A DNA stretch of 64,000 bases from Corinectria fuckeliana (GCA_019137255.1 WPDH01000073.1:1-64000), one strand, 5' to 3'. Shown: positions 44,088 to 57,355, counted from the stretch's first letter. Made by a program: numbers and translations. Notes: generated from the sequence alone by a model not told the origin.

Positions 44088-45929
44088 ATGACTGCCGACC
44101 GGCCTCTCGGCGGCGTCACCCTCAATCACCACCGCGTCGCTCTCCCCGCGTCACTAATCGCAGACGACACCCGTCCGCTGCCGCTGGCCCGCCTGGCCAC
44201 CACTGACACAGTCGCCGACGCCCGCGCGCCCATGCTGGGTGGGGATTTCGCGGTGCAACCCCCGGCCGACGCGACCCTCTCGCGAGCCTCCCACCGCCCG
44301 ATTGCCTCGCCCGTGTCCGCTACCGACTCTTCTGCTCCTCCGTTCGCCCCCGCGTCTTCCGGTCCTGCGTCCCTCATGACCGTGTCCGCGTCCGCATCCG
44401 CGCCCGCCGCCGCCGCCGCCGCCGCCACCCCGTTCCCGGCATCGCTCCCCCGACCACTCTCCGCCGACGGCGACGACGGCTCCTCCCAGAGCCATTCCCG
44501 CTCCCAGACCGACTCTCAGGATACCACCATGACCACCTCCACCGATCCCGTCTTTACGCCTCCGGCTAGCGAGTCCGGTGCCTGCCCGCCCGTATCCAGC
44601 CAGGAGAGCCAACTGCTCCAGCTCTCCCAGATCGCCGCTGCCCAGGACAAGATGGCCACTGATAACAGCTGGGGCTCTCGAAAGCGTACGGCGGACGGAG
44701 CGGTTAAGACTCGCTCTGACAGCCAGAGCCCAGTCAAGGGACACTCTCGGAATACTAGCACGGTCAGTAGGGCCTCCACGACGGGGAGCTATATCGGAGA
44801 GGTACGCCGTCCCTGCGGTTCATGTCGTGGACGCGATGGCGGCAGCGGCTGCAATAATAAGGGCAGCCGCTGCCGCACTCGTCCGTCCTTGGTCGAGAAT
44901 CCACAGAGGACTAACACGCTGCAGTTGTCGGCTGAGCTGCGGACGCGTCTCTCATACGCCATGGTCAAGGTCAACCACGGATGGCAGTCCAACTCCCTCG
45001 ACGAGGTCGAGTCTCTCGCTTCCCATGCCGCTTCTCCAACCTCCAGCACCTCGACGGTCCATCGCCGTTACGGCTCGTCTGCCAGTCCGCGGTTAGTCAT
45101 CAGTTCCGCCCCGATCGTCTCGGCACCCTCTCCATACGAGCCTGTCACTCAGCTTCGAAGATCCAACTCGCCTCCAAGGACCTCCTCCGGCAAGCCTGGT
45201 CTCGCTCCCCCAGCTTCCATCCAGCCCTCCATCAACATGCCTGCTCCTCGATCGAACCCGCGTCGCAACTCAAACCCTCACTACACCCCTACTCTTCTGT
45301 CACATTCTCACTCCGCCTCCCCTCATACACCAGCCCAGCCGACCGTGCAGACAGGATCAAGGACGAGGACCGTGGTGGACCCCATCCTATTTTCACCACA
45401 CCAGGACGTGAGGGAGCAAGACGCCATCGAGTCGTTGCTGTTTATGAGAAGCCCGGGCAACTCGGCCAATCTGAAGCATGCCTTCTCGCCGACGGGATCA
45501 CCTGGGCCACATTCAGCGTCTGCGAGGCCCATGTCAACACGGCATGCCTTGCCATCGGGGCCGAGGAAGCCGCTGCCGTCCCAGCGGCAGCAGTATCAAA
45601 GCAAGAGAGCTGGATTGGAGAAATCACCCGGCATGCCCCCGCCTCCCGGTTCGCCCATGGACCTGGACTCGCCGCAGCAGCCCTGCCACACACCGAACCG
45701 GGGGACCCCGCGTCGGCGCACGAACGGAGGCAGCAGCCACTTGAGAGGCTCCCTGTCGCTGCCCAGCGGGCTAGGCGTAGGAAACGGAACGGCCAGGAAG
45801 ATGCTGCGGGACGACGATATCGAGAGGATGCTTGATCGAGCGGGGGCGGAGGCGGCGGACAGCTCCGATGATGAAGAGATTCAGATTCCGCAAGCGAGAA
45901 GCGGTGTCGCGGGCGTCATGCAGGTGTAG
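44088..45929 (+). CDS. WHI5-like G1/S transcriptional regulator, about 572 residues
   Basis: ATG 44088 has a good context (CACCATG). A 123-bp intron 44802-44924 (GTACGC, CTAAC branch site, GCAG) is proposed; it is a multiple of three with no stop. Just after it comes the conserved block LSAELRTRLSYAMVKVNHGW, matching the Whi5/Nrm1 family motif that contacts SBF/MBF transcription factors. A second conserved block, DAIESLLFMRSPGNS, follows. The rest is Ser/Pro/Thr-rich and disordered with many S/T-P sites, as expected for a protein controlled by cyclin-dependent kinase. The C-terminus has an acidic RDDDIERML and SSDDEE. It would hold back G1/S genes until phosphorylated. Assignment rests on the short motifs. 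Confidence 0.7.
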   Translation: MTADRPLGGVTLNHHRVALPASLIADDTRPLPLARLATTDTVADARAPMLGGDFAVQPPADATLSRASHRPIASPVSATDSSAPPFAPASSGPASLMTVSASASAPAAAAAAATPFPASLPRPLSADGDDGSSQSHSRSQTDSQDTTMTTSTDPVFTPPASESGACPPVSSQESQLLQLSQIAAAQDKMATDNSWGSRKRTADGAVKTRSDSQSPVKGHSRNTSTVSRASTTGSYIGEVRRPCGSCRGRDGGSGCNNKGSRCRTRPSLVENPQRTNTLQLSAELRTRLSYAMVKVNHGWQSNSLDEVESLASHAASPTSSTSTVHRRYGSSASPRLVISSAPIVSAPSPYEPVTQLRRSNSPPRTSSGKPGLAPPASIQPSINMPAPRSNPRRNSNPHYTPTLLSHSHSASPHTPAQPTVQTGSRTRTVVDPILFSPHQDVREQDAIESLLFMRSPGNSANLKHAFSPTGSPGPHSASARPMSTRHALPSGPRKPLPSQRQQYQSKRAGLEKSPGMPPPPGSPMDLDSPQQPCHTPNRGTPRRRTNGGSSHLRGSLSLPSGLGVGNGTARKMLRDDDIERMLDRAGAEAADSSDDEEIQIPQARSGVAGVMQV

Positions 45930-46750
45930 GTGCAAAGGCAGGCCCGAGTGTTGGCGTTTGCACCGGCCGGGCGGCGGCCTCCTTGCTTCTGTTGGCTGCA
46001 GCTACAGTATCGCTCACATGCTCTGCACTGAGGTGTGATGACAGGTCGGTTTTTTGCGTTTTCTCCTCATCTAGCGCCTGGAGGTTGCTTTTGGCAGCGG
46101 AACTTGACTACTTGAACACGTAGAGTGTTGGCATATCGGGCAAGTATACCGACAGCTGGATTGGCTGACCAGTTGGCATTTTGGTTATACCCCTACCTAC
46201 CTATACTAGAGGGTTGTCCTGGAGGGGCAAGGTGCGCCCTGGCCATTCTACAATGACGATTGACGACTGCTGGCATCATCTTATTTCCTATTGGGCATTT
46301 TGGTTACAAGGTTTTCATGTCCCGCAACAGCTGCGGCAGTGTGAGGGTTGTTCAATGTCGGGGAGCATTTGTCACGGCGCTTGTCAGAGGACCCCGAGCC
46401 ACTGAAGGTGCTTGGGACGGCGCTGGCGTTTGTGATTCTAATTGTGTATATAGGGCAGAGTTGAAGAATGAGGGGAAGCCGAAATGTTACGTCCATGCCT
46501 AGACTACGACTTTGTTGGTCCGCGGACTGCTGTTCACCCAATCAATGAATGCCTTGATGGAGCCATGGCAATTCAGCTGCTATACACGGGGCCTAATGGA
46601 TATCCTAGGATTAATGAGGCCAGCTCAAGCTATTGCTCCCGTGGCTACCACCCTCATGCGCATAGTCATAACTCCAACGGAAACGCTCACTCCTAGGAAG
46701 CAAAATAGCACAAAGGAACACAAACATGGGACATGAGCAAAGGGAACTGG
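45930..46750. other. Intergenic stretch without a recognised gene
   Basis: 3' side of the WHI5-like gene. No motif-bearing frame seen. Confidence 0.5.
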
Positions 46751-47229
46751 TTACAGCTCCACGACAGTCGTCACTCCTGGCACCTTGACAGTAACACTTC
46801 TCTGCTTCTCGCTCTTGGCCCGCCCGGCGTCCGACGGGTTCATGTGCTCCGCAACGGTGCCTCCCATGACGCTGACCGGCCGCGCGCACTCCGTCACAGT
46901 CGGCGGCGGCTCCGGCTCCAAATAGCTGCTGCTCCGGTGCAGCGCGGTGCGCTCAAGCTCGACCCACAGCATGGCAGAGCGACGCGCCCGGCGCCGGTCC
47001 AGCTCCGTCCCGGCGGCGGCGTCGGCGTCGGCGTCCGATTCGGCGTAGAGACTCACGTTCTACCAGTGGCAGATCCCGCTCAGCTGGAGGCTGGCGACGT
47101 GCTCGGGGGGAGGTGCTGCGCTGGGGACGGGTCGTGCTTGGGAGACGGCTTTGCCGAGCGGGAGTATAGAAGGACTCTGGAGAGACGGTAGCCGAGGACT
47201 TTGGCTGCGAGGGCTCTCTTGGAGGGCAT
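46751..47229 (-). CDS. Doubtful small gene, two exons, unknown function
   Basis: Two minus-strand frames face each other. The first runs from ATG 47229 (MPSKRALAAKVLGYRLSRVL, basic, possibly a mitochondrial presequence). The second ends at 46751 (LYAESDADADAAAGTELD, then RRRARRSAMLWVELERTAL, ending VTVKVPGVTTVVEL). They can be joined by a GT-AG intron of about 47 bp near 47047-47093, giving some 145 residues. The donor (GTCGCC) is poor and I do not recognise the protein. The second frame looks more like real coding sequence than chance, but the model is weak. Confidence 0.3.
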
Positions 47230-48116
47230 CTTGGCGTGGTGGTTACCAGCGAAAGGTGCGAGGGAGGCAGAGAGGAAGACAGCGACAGAGAGAGGGTGCG
47301 AGGACACGATATAAAGACCGAGTGCAATGGACTCGTCCTGTCCTGTCCTGTCCGATGGAGAACGAATGATGCTGACGATATATACCACGCACAACGCCTA
47401 GGAGGAACAGACACGGATGTCGATGAAGCAGCGATGAGAGGATAGGGCCGGAAAGCAGGGGGCTTGATATAGGGACGTTGAGTTCATGGCACCGGATCTC
47501 TGTTGCTGGATCTGGTGTCTTGTCGGACCTGGCTTGCTCGCAGCCGGCGTGTCGACGGTGGGAGCTAGCTGGGCGCCACGACTACTCCGTGACGCCGTCG
47601 TCATCAGGTACCCGCCATCCGCGAAACATGAGCGGCTTGCCTCCAGGGGGGTGAGACAGGGTGGCTACTAGAAGGGGCGTGTTTCCTTGAAGCTTCTACG
47701 ATGGTCCTACGGAAGAGCTTAAGGAACCGGGAGAAGAGTTCGGCTGCTAATGGAGGGATGATCTGGTAGGTGGGAAACAAGGCCTGAGAGATTTAGAGAA
47801 CCGCCAGTCAGGAGCCTCGATCGTCTTAGTCTATCTAGTTCTTGTGAGAGTTGCCGGTTGGACACTCAACTAGCAAGCCGAGAAAACAGCCAGTAACCAA
47901 ACAACCGCGACTGGGGGTTTCCAAGGCGGATGCCAAGCACTCGAAGCTCGAACAGGGATCTCGAAGCAAAGAATCGACGAGGCATGGTTAAGAAACTGCA
48001 ACATGGTAAGGCTGAAAGGGAGCGCGAGCTGGGAGAGAGGGCAAGGGATCCGAGTCAACGGCCTGAGGGGGGCGAGGCTAGCTAGTGCCGGGGGAAAGCC
48101 TGACGCCTAAAACTAG
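47230..48116. other. Gene-free flank of the retrotransposon
   Basis: Normal composition, no recognised gene. Just before the RIP block there is no obvious gradient of C-to-T change, so the boundary at about 48117 is sharp. Confidence 0.5.
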
Positions 48117-48231
48117 TGTGTTAGCATAGGTGGTTGTATTTGCTATATCTCTCTACCTACTATAGACCCCTGTGTCCTCCGACATAATATGTCTATTAGC
48201 GCCTACTAGCTTAGTAATATACTTAGCTAAA
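48117..48231. repeat. Left LTR (visible conserved part)
   Basis: Begins TGTGTTAGCATAGGTGG and runs at least to TTAGTAATA near 48220. It matches 56596-56698 with differences that are nearly all transitions, as RIP produces. The inner end of the LTR cannot be set because the other copy is truncated. Confidence 0.75.
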
Positions 48232-51200
48232 TTACCTCTTATAGACTATCTAGATATATAATAGTAATAACCTTATTAAGATACCTCCTGTTATTAATAA
48301 TATATAAATCTAGACTTAGATAATATATTATTTTATACCTTCTGTCTAAGTAATAATTTCCTTTTATATTTATTTATTTTAATTATCTTTTATAGTAGTT
48401 ATATATTTATTCTTATTATTAAGTTTTATTATATTTTAGTTATTAAGTTAAGATAGTCTTAATTATTCTTCTTACTATATATATAGCTTTAAGTTATTAA
48501 TATATATTTTTTATTTTAGTCCTCTCTAAATACTAATTATAATATATATTACTAGAGATTCTTATTAGATAACTACTAATAGATTCTCTTAAGACTTATA
48601 GAATTTCTTTTTTAGCTTTTTAAGCTTATCTTACTTCTTTTAGACTTATATGCCTACTTATAATAATTATATCTTACTTAGTTTTAGTTTTACTTTAGTA
48701 TAATAAATAGCTACCTCTCTTACTAAGTATTCTTATTATTTATCTAGGTGATTTTAGCACTTTAAGTTTACTACTTAGTATTAAGTAATATTATTCTCTA
48801 GTCTTATTATAATATCTAACTTAATTTTATTATTACTATTATTAATTTTTATAATATTTATATATTTAGAGAATAGTTTAAATCTAAATATAACTATTAC
48901 TAAAATAGTTTTTAATAAGTTTACTTATTATATATTTAGATTTATAAGAATTTATAAAAGTACTTAGTTTTAATTCTTTAAGTTTTTTTTATCTTATTTA
49001 ACTACTTATTTTATAAGATCTTACTTTACTAATTAAATATATCTTTTTACTAGACTAGTAAATTATAAATATAATATAAGACTATAAAATAGTTAAGTAT
49101 TATATTTCTTAGTAGTTATTATAAAATATAAGTTCTTAAAGTAACTTTTATTATTAAAGTAAATTTTTAGTAGCTAACTAAAAGTTATATCTTATTTAGT
49201 TTTCTAAATATAAAAAACTTCTTCTCTTATTATATCTTTATAAGAGGCGCCTCTTATCTACTATATTAAGTAGTTTACTATAAGAAGTATATAAGTATAT
49301 TTAATATATATTCTTAAGGTAATTAGTCTTAAGTAATTTATTACTATTATTTCCTAAGGTTATTACACCCTAATTCTTTAGGTTAAGAATTTTAAAAGAT
49401 AAGATACTATTTATTAATAAACTAAATATAACTAGAAGTATTTCTTAATATCTCTTAAGTATATTAGCTAGTATTTTTCTTCTCTTAGAGACTTTAAATT
49501 AATAGTACTTATAAAATATCTATATATATTATAATAGTTTTATAAAGTTTTAAAGATTTCTATCTTAGTAATATATTTTATTATACTCTTATTATTTTTA
49601 ATATAAAGTAATATCTTATTTTAGATTTAGTATCTTAAGGTATATCTTAAGATTAATCTTTTTTAAGTCTTATTTAGTATATTATATTTATATATTAAAT
49701 ACTTTATAATCTTCTTATACTATTTAGAGTTTAGCTAGATAAATATTATCCTCTTTAAGTCCTCTTATTATATTAAGCTAAAAGGTTTTTCTCTAAGAAG
49801 GATTAAGTTTATAAGTAGTATTTATTTTACTATTTTCTCTAACTTAACTAATACTTTAAAAGCTATTTATTATTTAATATAAGTAGTATTATCTCTTAAG
49901 TGTTTTAGCAGTCTTAATATTCTATTAGTAATCTTAATAATTTTTATAGTATTTAGTTAATATATAAATTTTAAGTTATACTCTTTAAGAAGATTAATCT
50001 ACTAGCTAACCTTTTTATAAACTTCTCTTATATTTACTATTAAGTTAATAATACCTTTATAGTTAGTATAAATCTTAATTAGATATAATATATAGCTAAT
50101 AAGCTATAAGTACTTTTTTAATCCTCTTATAATAGTTAGTATTTTCTTCTTTAGTATAAAGTATTATTTCTTAGTATTATTAAATTATCTAAATATCTAT
50201 ATAATAATTTTCACTTTCTTAAAGTTTTTATTAGTAATAGTTTCTCCTATTAGTATATTATCTAGTTATATTAAGATACCTTCTAATCTTACTACTAATA
50301 TATTTATAGTAATATAAAATTATACTTTTAACTAAGCCCTAATAGTAGTATTCTTCTAAATACTTAAATAAATCTGTTAGAGTACTACTATAATATTCTT
50401 ATCTTAAACTAAAGTATTATAATAAACCTTTTTTTTTTTTATAGATAGTTTTCTAGTTTATATTAAAATTTATCTTTCTTTCTAAAAGGCTTATTTTATA
50501 ACTTATATTAGATTATATTATCTTAAAATAAACTTTCTTATAAAAAATATTAAGTATAAAATAGTTTAAATATCTTCTTATATTCTTAAAAGATTTCTAA
50601 GAAACTTACCTACTAGTCTAGTAAACTTATCTTAATATTTTATAATAGGTTTAATATATTTTATATTTAAAGTAAAGCTAAATAAGTTTACTATTAATAT
50701 AAATAATTTTATTTTTACTCTTAATAGTCTAATTAGTACTTATATAACTCTAAGGAAATAGTACTTTTATAAGAACTTAAAATATTTCTTAAAGGTTTTT
50801 AAGGCTATATTATAGTTATTAATATAAATAAAAAATACTATCTTAAGTTTCTTAAGGTATTTTAATACTAATAGTATTTTAGTATTATCTTCTAAGAATA
50901 AGTATCTAAAAACTAAGTTATTAAATCTTATATATATTTATAAGAAACTCTTAAGTTTTTATACTATATTATTATAAGCTTATATTCTATTTAGTACTAA
51001 AAAAGCTATCTTATATTTATCTAAAAGAAAAATACTAACTTCTTAAAATTTATTTAAAATATTAGTTTATAAGAGAATAGTTAGTCTCTTATAGTAGATA
51101 AAATCTAAGTTAGCTTTAAGGTTATAATATAAATATTCTAACTTTAATATAAAATTATTTATATTCTAGTAATTATAAACTACTTTATAAGTCTTAATAC

Positions 51201-54200
51201 CTAAAGTAAGACTAGATTTTAGTAAAAATAGTATCTTAGCTACTTATTCTAATACTATCTTTATAATAAATCTAGCTTTTTTTATTTTTAGAAAGATATT
51301 TATAGTAAATTCTTATTATACTTAGTTATATCTTATTTATTACTATTTTATAAGCTTTACCCTCTTAATTAATAAAATATAATATTATATTAAGTCTATT
51401 ATTTAAATATCCTCTAGTTATATTATAAAGCAGTTATAATAAGTATAATAAAACTATATAACTAGAAATCACTATTTATTTATTATAGCTATATTACCTA
51501 ATATAATTTTATAATTATAAAACTATAAAATAATTTTTTCTAGCTATACTTTACTAAGTTAGTAAAATTAGTATAAAAGATAAACTTATAAGAGATACCT
51601 CTTATAATTTTAGATCTTTATATAAATTTACTAATTTATAATTTTAGTAGTATCTAATAGTTAGTAGTCTATTTTTAGGCTATTACTAAGTTGCTTATTT
51701 TTTAGCCTAAAGAATATTTAAAAGAGGTTATACTCACCTTTTATTTATTCTCTCTTAGAGTCTTTTTTAATTATATTAGTTTTATTAGTATCTAAGTTTA
51801 TAGTTAAGTTACTTTCTAATATTTAGTATTTTAAATATAAGGTATTTAAGTAGGTATACCCTAATAAATACCTTTTAGAAGAGTATTTAGGTTTTTTAGC
51901 ACTTAGATTCTAAATAGTATTTAATTCTCCTATTAGATTTACCCTCTTACTTAGTTTTAAATATTTAGTATTTTATTATAAGGCTTAGTCTCTACTTTTC
52001 TCTAATTTTTTACTAAGTTATCTTTTATACTAATCTTATTTTAGTATTTATATTCTACTAAGAGTTAAATAATTATAAGATACTAACACTCTTATTTTAC
52101 CTTATTATTCTAATTATAATAATTTATTATTATATTTTTTTTATACTCTTATTTTATCTTATTATCCTAATTATAATAATTTATTATTATATTTCTTCTT
52201 TTATTTTCCTCTCTCTTATAGTATACTCTTAGGGCTAATATCTATAAGTGCTAGTTTTCTAAAGTCTTAGAAATATTAGAGTATATTTTCCTAACCTTAG
52301 TATATATTTACTATTCTAGTTAATTAAGAATCTTTTTAACTTCTTTAAGTATAAGCTAGTTATTATTAATAAATATAATATTTTTATTACTTTACCCTCT
52401 AGTAGTTACTTTTAGGTGTATTCTTAGTTTACCTTTTAGTTATAGTTTAAAAAGGTTAGAAGTTAAGTATATAGTAATAGTTTATATATATCTTTTTATC
52501 TCTCTAACTATTAATTTCTCTTTATAGTAATTCTCTATTATACTTATATAATATATTTATAAACACCTAATAAGTAAGTTCTAATTATTATAATCTCTTA
52601 TTATATATACTTTTACTATAGCTATAATATTACTAACTATTACTTAAAGGTAAATATACTAGTTAACTTTCTAGATTTAGTTATTTACTAAATATATAAT
52701 ACTAAGCTTAAGTATTTCTAGTCTTAAAATATCTTATTTAACTATAAATCTTTTATTTACTAGATCTACTACTAAACTACTATTAAGCATAATAATATCT
52801 AAGTGTTATCTTTTAATATAGCTTTTAATAAAACCTAGTATATTAGCTATTATACCTTTCTTAGCTATAATATTAATAAAAATAACTTACTTACTTATAT
52901 ATAATATACTAAGAAATTATTTCTTTAAGGTTTTTACTATATTATTATTTTTAGCTCTTATATCTATCTTATTTATTATAATATATTTAAATAAGACTAA
53001 TAAGTTTACTATAATATCTCTCTTTTAACTAGTTTTTACTTTTCACTTATATTATATTAATTATAATAATTATTAATAGATAGAAGGTATAATTTATAAT
53101 AGTTATAATATATTTAGTATAATAAGAGTATTCTTAAGGTATTATCTTAATTTAAATATTAAGATATTAAACTTCTTAGTAGCCTAAATCTTTTTTAGTT
53201 TATAATAAGATTTCTTATTATTTAATAAGTTTATAATTATTATCTACTATTTTTTATTTACTATTATTTTCTAGAAGAAAGATATAAAGTTTAGTAATAT
53301 TTTCTTAAATTATTTTTAGGTGATAGTAGGCTAAAATTATATTAAAATAACTTTAAGTATAAAGTTTAAGTTATTCTCTATTATTAAGTTTATACTAGCT
53401 AGTTCTAATCTCTTATTTTATCTCTTATAATTAAGTATCTCTAAAGATAATATAATATCTCCTTTTAAGTTTTTAATTCTAAGATATTAGTATCCTTTTA
53501 GTAAAACTAATACTTCTTATAGTTTATAATTAGTAATATCTTAGTTTCTAATAGTATTCTTAAGCTTAGTCTAAGCTCTCTAGTTTAGATCTCTTATTAA
53601 ATTATATTCTCTCTTTTTAATATAATTCTAGTTTTTATCTACTTATATCTTAAGTTTAGTATCTTAAGGTTTTATATTATCTTATACTATTACTTTAAAG
53701 TCTTATATTATAGCTATTTTAAACTCTTTTTAAGATATTTAGTATCTTAAGAGAGGATAAATTTATATAGTCTTTCCTTCTTAGACTATAGTCTTAGCTA
53801 TAAGATTATTCTCTATTTAAATAAGAGGGTTTATTACTAGCTATTCTCACCTTTTATATCTTATCTTATACTTATATTATTACTACCTCTCTTAATTTTT
53901 AGCATATTATTATTAATTATAGCTTTATCCTTTTAGATAGTTATATCTTATATATCTTTATTTATTATATTTAAAATATAACTCTAGTTAAGAGTTATAA
54001 ATATATTCTATTAAATAATTATTCTAAGTGTTTTAGTCTTTAGGCTAAGTATTATTATATTCTTAGTATACTAGATTATTTCTAGTTTTAGTAAGAGCTT
54101 ATAGTTTTACTAGTAGAGGTAAAATATATATATCTTAAGAGACTAGATATTAGCTAGACTTAATATTATAAAGTTAAGCTAATAAATAATATCTTTTATC

Positions 54201-56595
54201 TATCTTTTTTATAAGTTTTATTAGGGCTTCTTATTATTATATTATTATCCTTTATAAATTAAACTTACTAGTAAAAAGTATCTTCTTATTAAATTAGGTT
54301 AGTATTTTAAAAACTAAGAATTAATAGTTATAAATTATTAACTAGATATTAGTAAATATAAGATTTAGTATAGCTATAAATACCTACTATTTTCTATTAG
54401 TATATAGTTAGTCTTAAACTCTCTCTTATAATTTAAAATCCTAATTCCTATCTATTATCCTAGTAATAAAAAATATTAAGAATATTTATTTAGTAGTACT
54501 ATAAAGCTTTAAGTAGAGTTACTTTTTTTATTTTAAGTAAGCTAAAAGAGATTCTCTTTTTATCTTATTAAATATATATACTTTTATAACTTTAGTACTT
54601 TCTTAGGTAGAATTAGTATTTCTAAACTAAGCTAGAAACTTTTTACATATTTAAGTCTATATTAAATTATCTACCTTTAGGTTCTTATACTATATAAGCA
54701 CCTAGCTAACTAGTCTAAAGTAGAAAACTTTCTAAGTGATTAGTTCTTAAAATAGTTTTAAGACTCTTATAATTACTATTAAAGTATTATAAAATATAAG
54801 ATAACTAGTAGGTATACTATCTTCTAAATAGCCTAAGAATAGTACTCTCTTAATTAGGGGTTATATCTCTAATATAAATATTATAATTACTTTATAGCTT
54901 AGTCTTAGACTAATAGCTATCTAGTTCTTAAGGTAGTTCTTAAGGTTAGTATAAATATCTTATAATAAGTTAAGTAAAAAGAAGCTTATATAAACTAGTA
55001 AATATTTAGGTAAAGAAAAAGTAGTAATAAGTAAAGGTAAAACTAAGTAAGGTATTTATTTAGTTTTAAGTATTAATAGAAAGAACTTAGCTAGGGTAAG
55101 AAAGTCTTTTTTTAATAAGATAAACTCTAAGGTTTCCTAATATATTTAAAGCCTAACTAAATAAGAGGTTATAAACTATAAGAATATAAGCAGATAAAAA
55201 TAAAAAAATAAAAAAAATAAAAGAGAAGCTAAAAATCTCTTAGGGTAAGTACTAAATAACTTAGTAGGAAATAAGAAAACTAGTCTAATAGAAATATTAT
55301 TCTTATATTTATATTCTTAAAAAAAAGAGAAAAGATTTAGGTTTTTTTTCTCTCTCTTATAGTAAGAAGAAAAATTTCCTTTTTACATCTTAAGAATATA
55401 AGTAATACCTTCCTAATAGAGTTTTTAGCTATTACTAGCTAGCAGTTAGGTATTATCTTCTAAAAATATAAATATTATTAATAACTCTAGTACTTACCTT
55501 CTAATATACCTTTAGGTTTAATCTAGTAAACCACAGCTTATATATTTTACTAATATTACCTTCTACTAAGTATTAATAACTACTCATACTAAAACACAAA
55601 TAAAATTAATAATATAAATTAAAATATATATAATAGTCTAAGCAGGTTTTAGCAGCCGCCTATTAATAGGTAAATAAAATTAATAATATTAATTTATATA
55701 TATTTAATAACTAGAGCTATTATATTCTAAGAGAGAAAAGAGAGAGAAGAGAGTTTTAAAGTTATTTAGCTAGTATTATAAGAGGGTATATTAGTATATT
55801 TATTATAAAAGTATTTAAAATACTATCTATTATAATTATATTAGTATATCTTAAATATATCTAAAGTAGTCTCTAAATTATTATATATAATATTAATTTT
55901 TTTAGTAGCTAGTAAAACCTATAATTTAGTATATTCTCTAATTTTTAATATAGTTATTTAAGATTTTTAAAGTCTTATAAACTAAATTAATTTATTAATA
56001 TATTTTAATATTAGTAATAATAGTTTCTTTTAAACTTTAAAGTTTAAAAGTTTATATATTAAGATATCTTAACACTTAGTTTTAGTAATTATCTTAAATT
56101 TCTAATCTTAATTTTATAAATATCTTAACTTTCTTATTTTAGTTTCTCTAAGTATCTTAAATTTTAAGCCTTAGTTTTTAGAAGAGTTTATCTGCTTTTA
56201 GTCTTATAGTCTTAAAATAGTTCTTAGCTTATTATTAGATTCTTATATTATTAAAGTTCTTACTAGTATTCTTACTTTAGTCTTATAGTTTTAGATAGAT
56301 TCTTATATTATTAAAGTTCCTACTAGTATTTTTACTCTAGTCTTATAGTCCTAAAGAGTTATTTTATAAAGTTCTTACTAATATCTCTACTCTAGTCTTA
56401 TAGTCTTAAAAGGTTATTTTATAAAGTTCTTACTAGTATTAATCTTACTCTAGTCTTATAGTTTTAAAGCTATTAGCTTCTATTAATAAGAGTGTTCTCT
56501 TTAGTAGTAATATTAGGGTTTAGTAGCTATCTCTACTATAGGTTTATAATTAATAATATTAATATATAGTCCTAGTCTTATCACTATAAAACTAG

Positions 56596-56698
56596 TATAT
56601 TAGCATAGGTGGTTATATTTACTATATCCCTCTACCTGCTATAAACCCTTATGTCCTCTAACATAATATGTCCACTAGCGCCTACTAGCTTAGTAATA
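56596..56698. repeat. Right LTR, truncated by the gap
   Basis: Second copy of the repeat at 48117. It shares ATAATATGTC and GCGCCTACTAGCTTAG with the left copy and stops at NN (56699-56700). Confidence 0.75.
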
Positions 56699-56700
56699 NN
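56699..56700. other. Assembly gap (NN)
   Basis: Two N bases separate RIP DNA from normal DNA. The true distance is unknown, since the rest of the right LTR is missing. Confidence 0.95.
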
Positions 56701-56749
56701 ACGGGCCAGAGTCATCTAGATGGTGGTTCTTTTCCTTTTCTTTTATTAG

Positions 56750-56944
56750 CGAGGACGAGATGACGATGCTCAAGATGCCCTCAACGACGACTCCGGGCCG
56801 GGGATATTGCGCAACGGGGACAAGTGTTTTGGACAACGTTACTGCGTCTCCGGCTCCACCGACTCTTTCTGCTCTCGACGTCCCCTTGTTCCCTACGACG
56901 AAATCCGCCGCCAGCTGGTTCTAGACCCTTCCTTCCTCCAGTAG
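56750..56944 (+). CDS. Terminal exon of a gene truncated by the gap
   Basis: A strong pyrimidine tract and TTATTAG end at 56749. The frame that follows is open for 64 codons to TAG at 56942-56944 and reads like a protein C-terminus: acidic RDDDAQDALNDDSG, Cys-containing KCFGQRYCVSGSTDSFCSRR, then PYDEIRRQLVLDPSFLQ. A stop in the same frame right before the AG fits an acceptor site. Upstream exons would lie in the gap. The family is not recognised. Confidence 0.4.
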   Translation, partial: RGRDDDAQDALNDDSGPGILRNGDKCFGQRYCVSGSTDSFCSRRPLVPYDEIRRQLVLDPSFLQ

Positions 56945-57282
56945 AGTCGTCAAGCTAACCCGACGGCCCAGCTTCAGCCTAAAACCCCTTCGCCGAGGCT
57001 GACTCGCCCCTGTACGAGAACTCTCTGGTTTCACGTCGCCGACGTTGACAAAGTCTTTTTGCCCTCGTGAGAAAAAGTCCTGCGCCTCCAGCCGGGGAAA
57101 GAAAGAAAGAAAGGGTAGTTGACGGCGCAGGTTTGGTATGAGAGAATTTACAAGATCGTCATTGCGCTGCTGCTTTTGGACGGAAGCGGCCGGAACCAAA
57201 AAGGCTTGGTTGGGAAAAAAGGTAAAGCCAAACTCTAGATTTACACTTCTCTACACTTCACTTTCAAGCCGAAGGAAGCATG

Positions 57283-57285
<3 letters not shown>

Positions 57286-57333
<48 letters not shown>

Positions 57334-57355
57334 NNCCCCCCCCCCCCCCCCCCCC
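57286..57355 (+). repeat. Poly-C tract with internal NN
   Basis: 48 C, then NN at 57334-57335, then 20 C. Such a tract is rarely real; it is more likely a sequencing or scaffolding artefact. Confidence 0.9.

Larger units (their letters stand above)
48117..56698 (-). mobile_element. RIP-degraded Ty3/gypsy-like LTR retrotransposon
   Basis: About 8.6 kb of extremely AT-rich, CpA-poor sequence is bounded by direct repeats (48117-48231 and 56596-56698). On the minus strand, near 50288-50247, a reverse-transcriptase core survives as LEGILI-stop-LDNILIG, matching the Ty3/gypsy pattern around the catalytic Asp pair (the second Asp is now Asn). Lys-rich family-like sequence follows. Another minus-strand frame near 54.6-54.8 kb, with TAG in place of CAG codons, may be gag. 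Thus gag lies at high and pol at lower coordinates. Dozens of stops make it dead. The element is cut on the right by the assembly gap. Confidence 0.7.
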
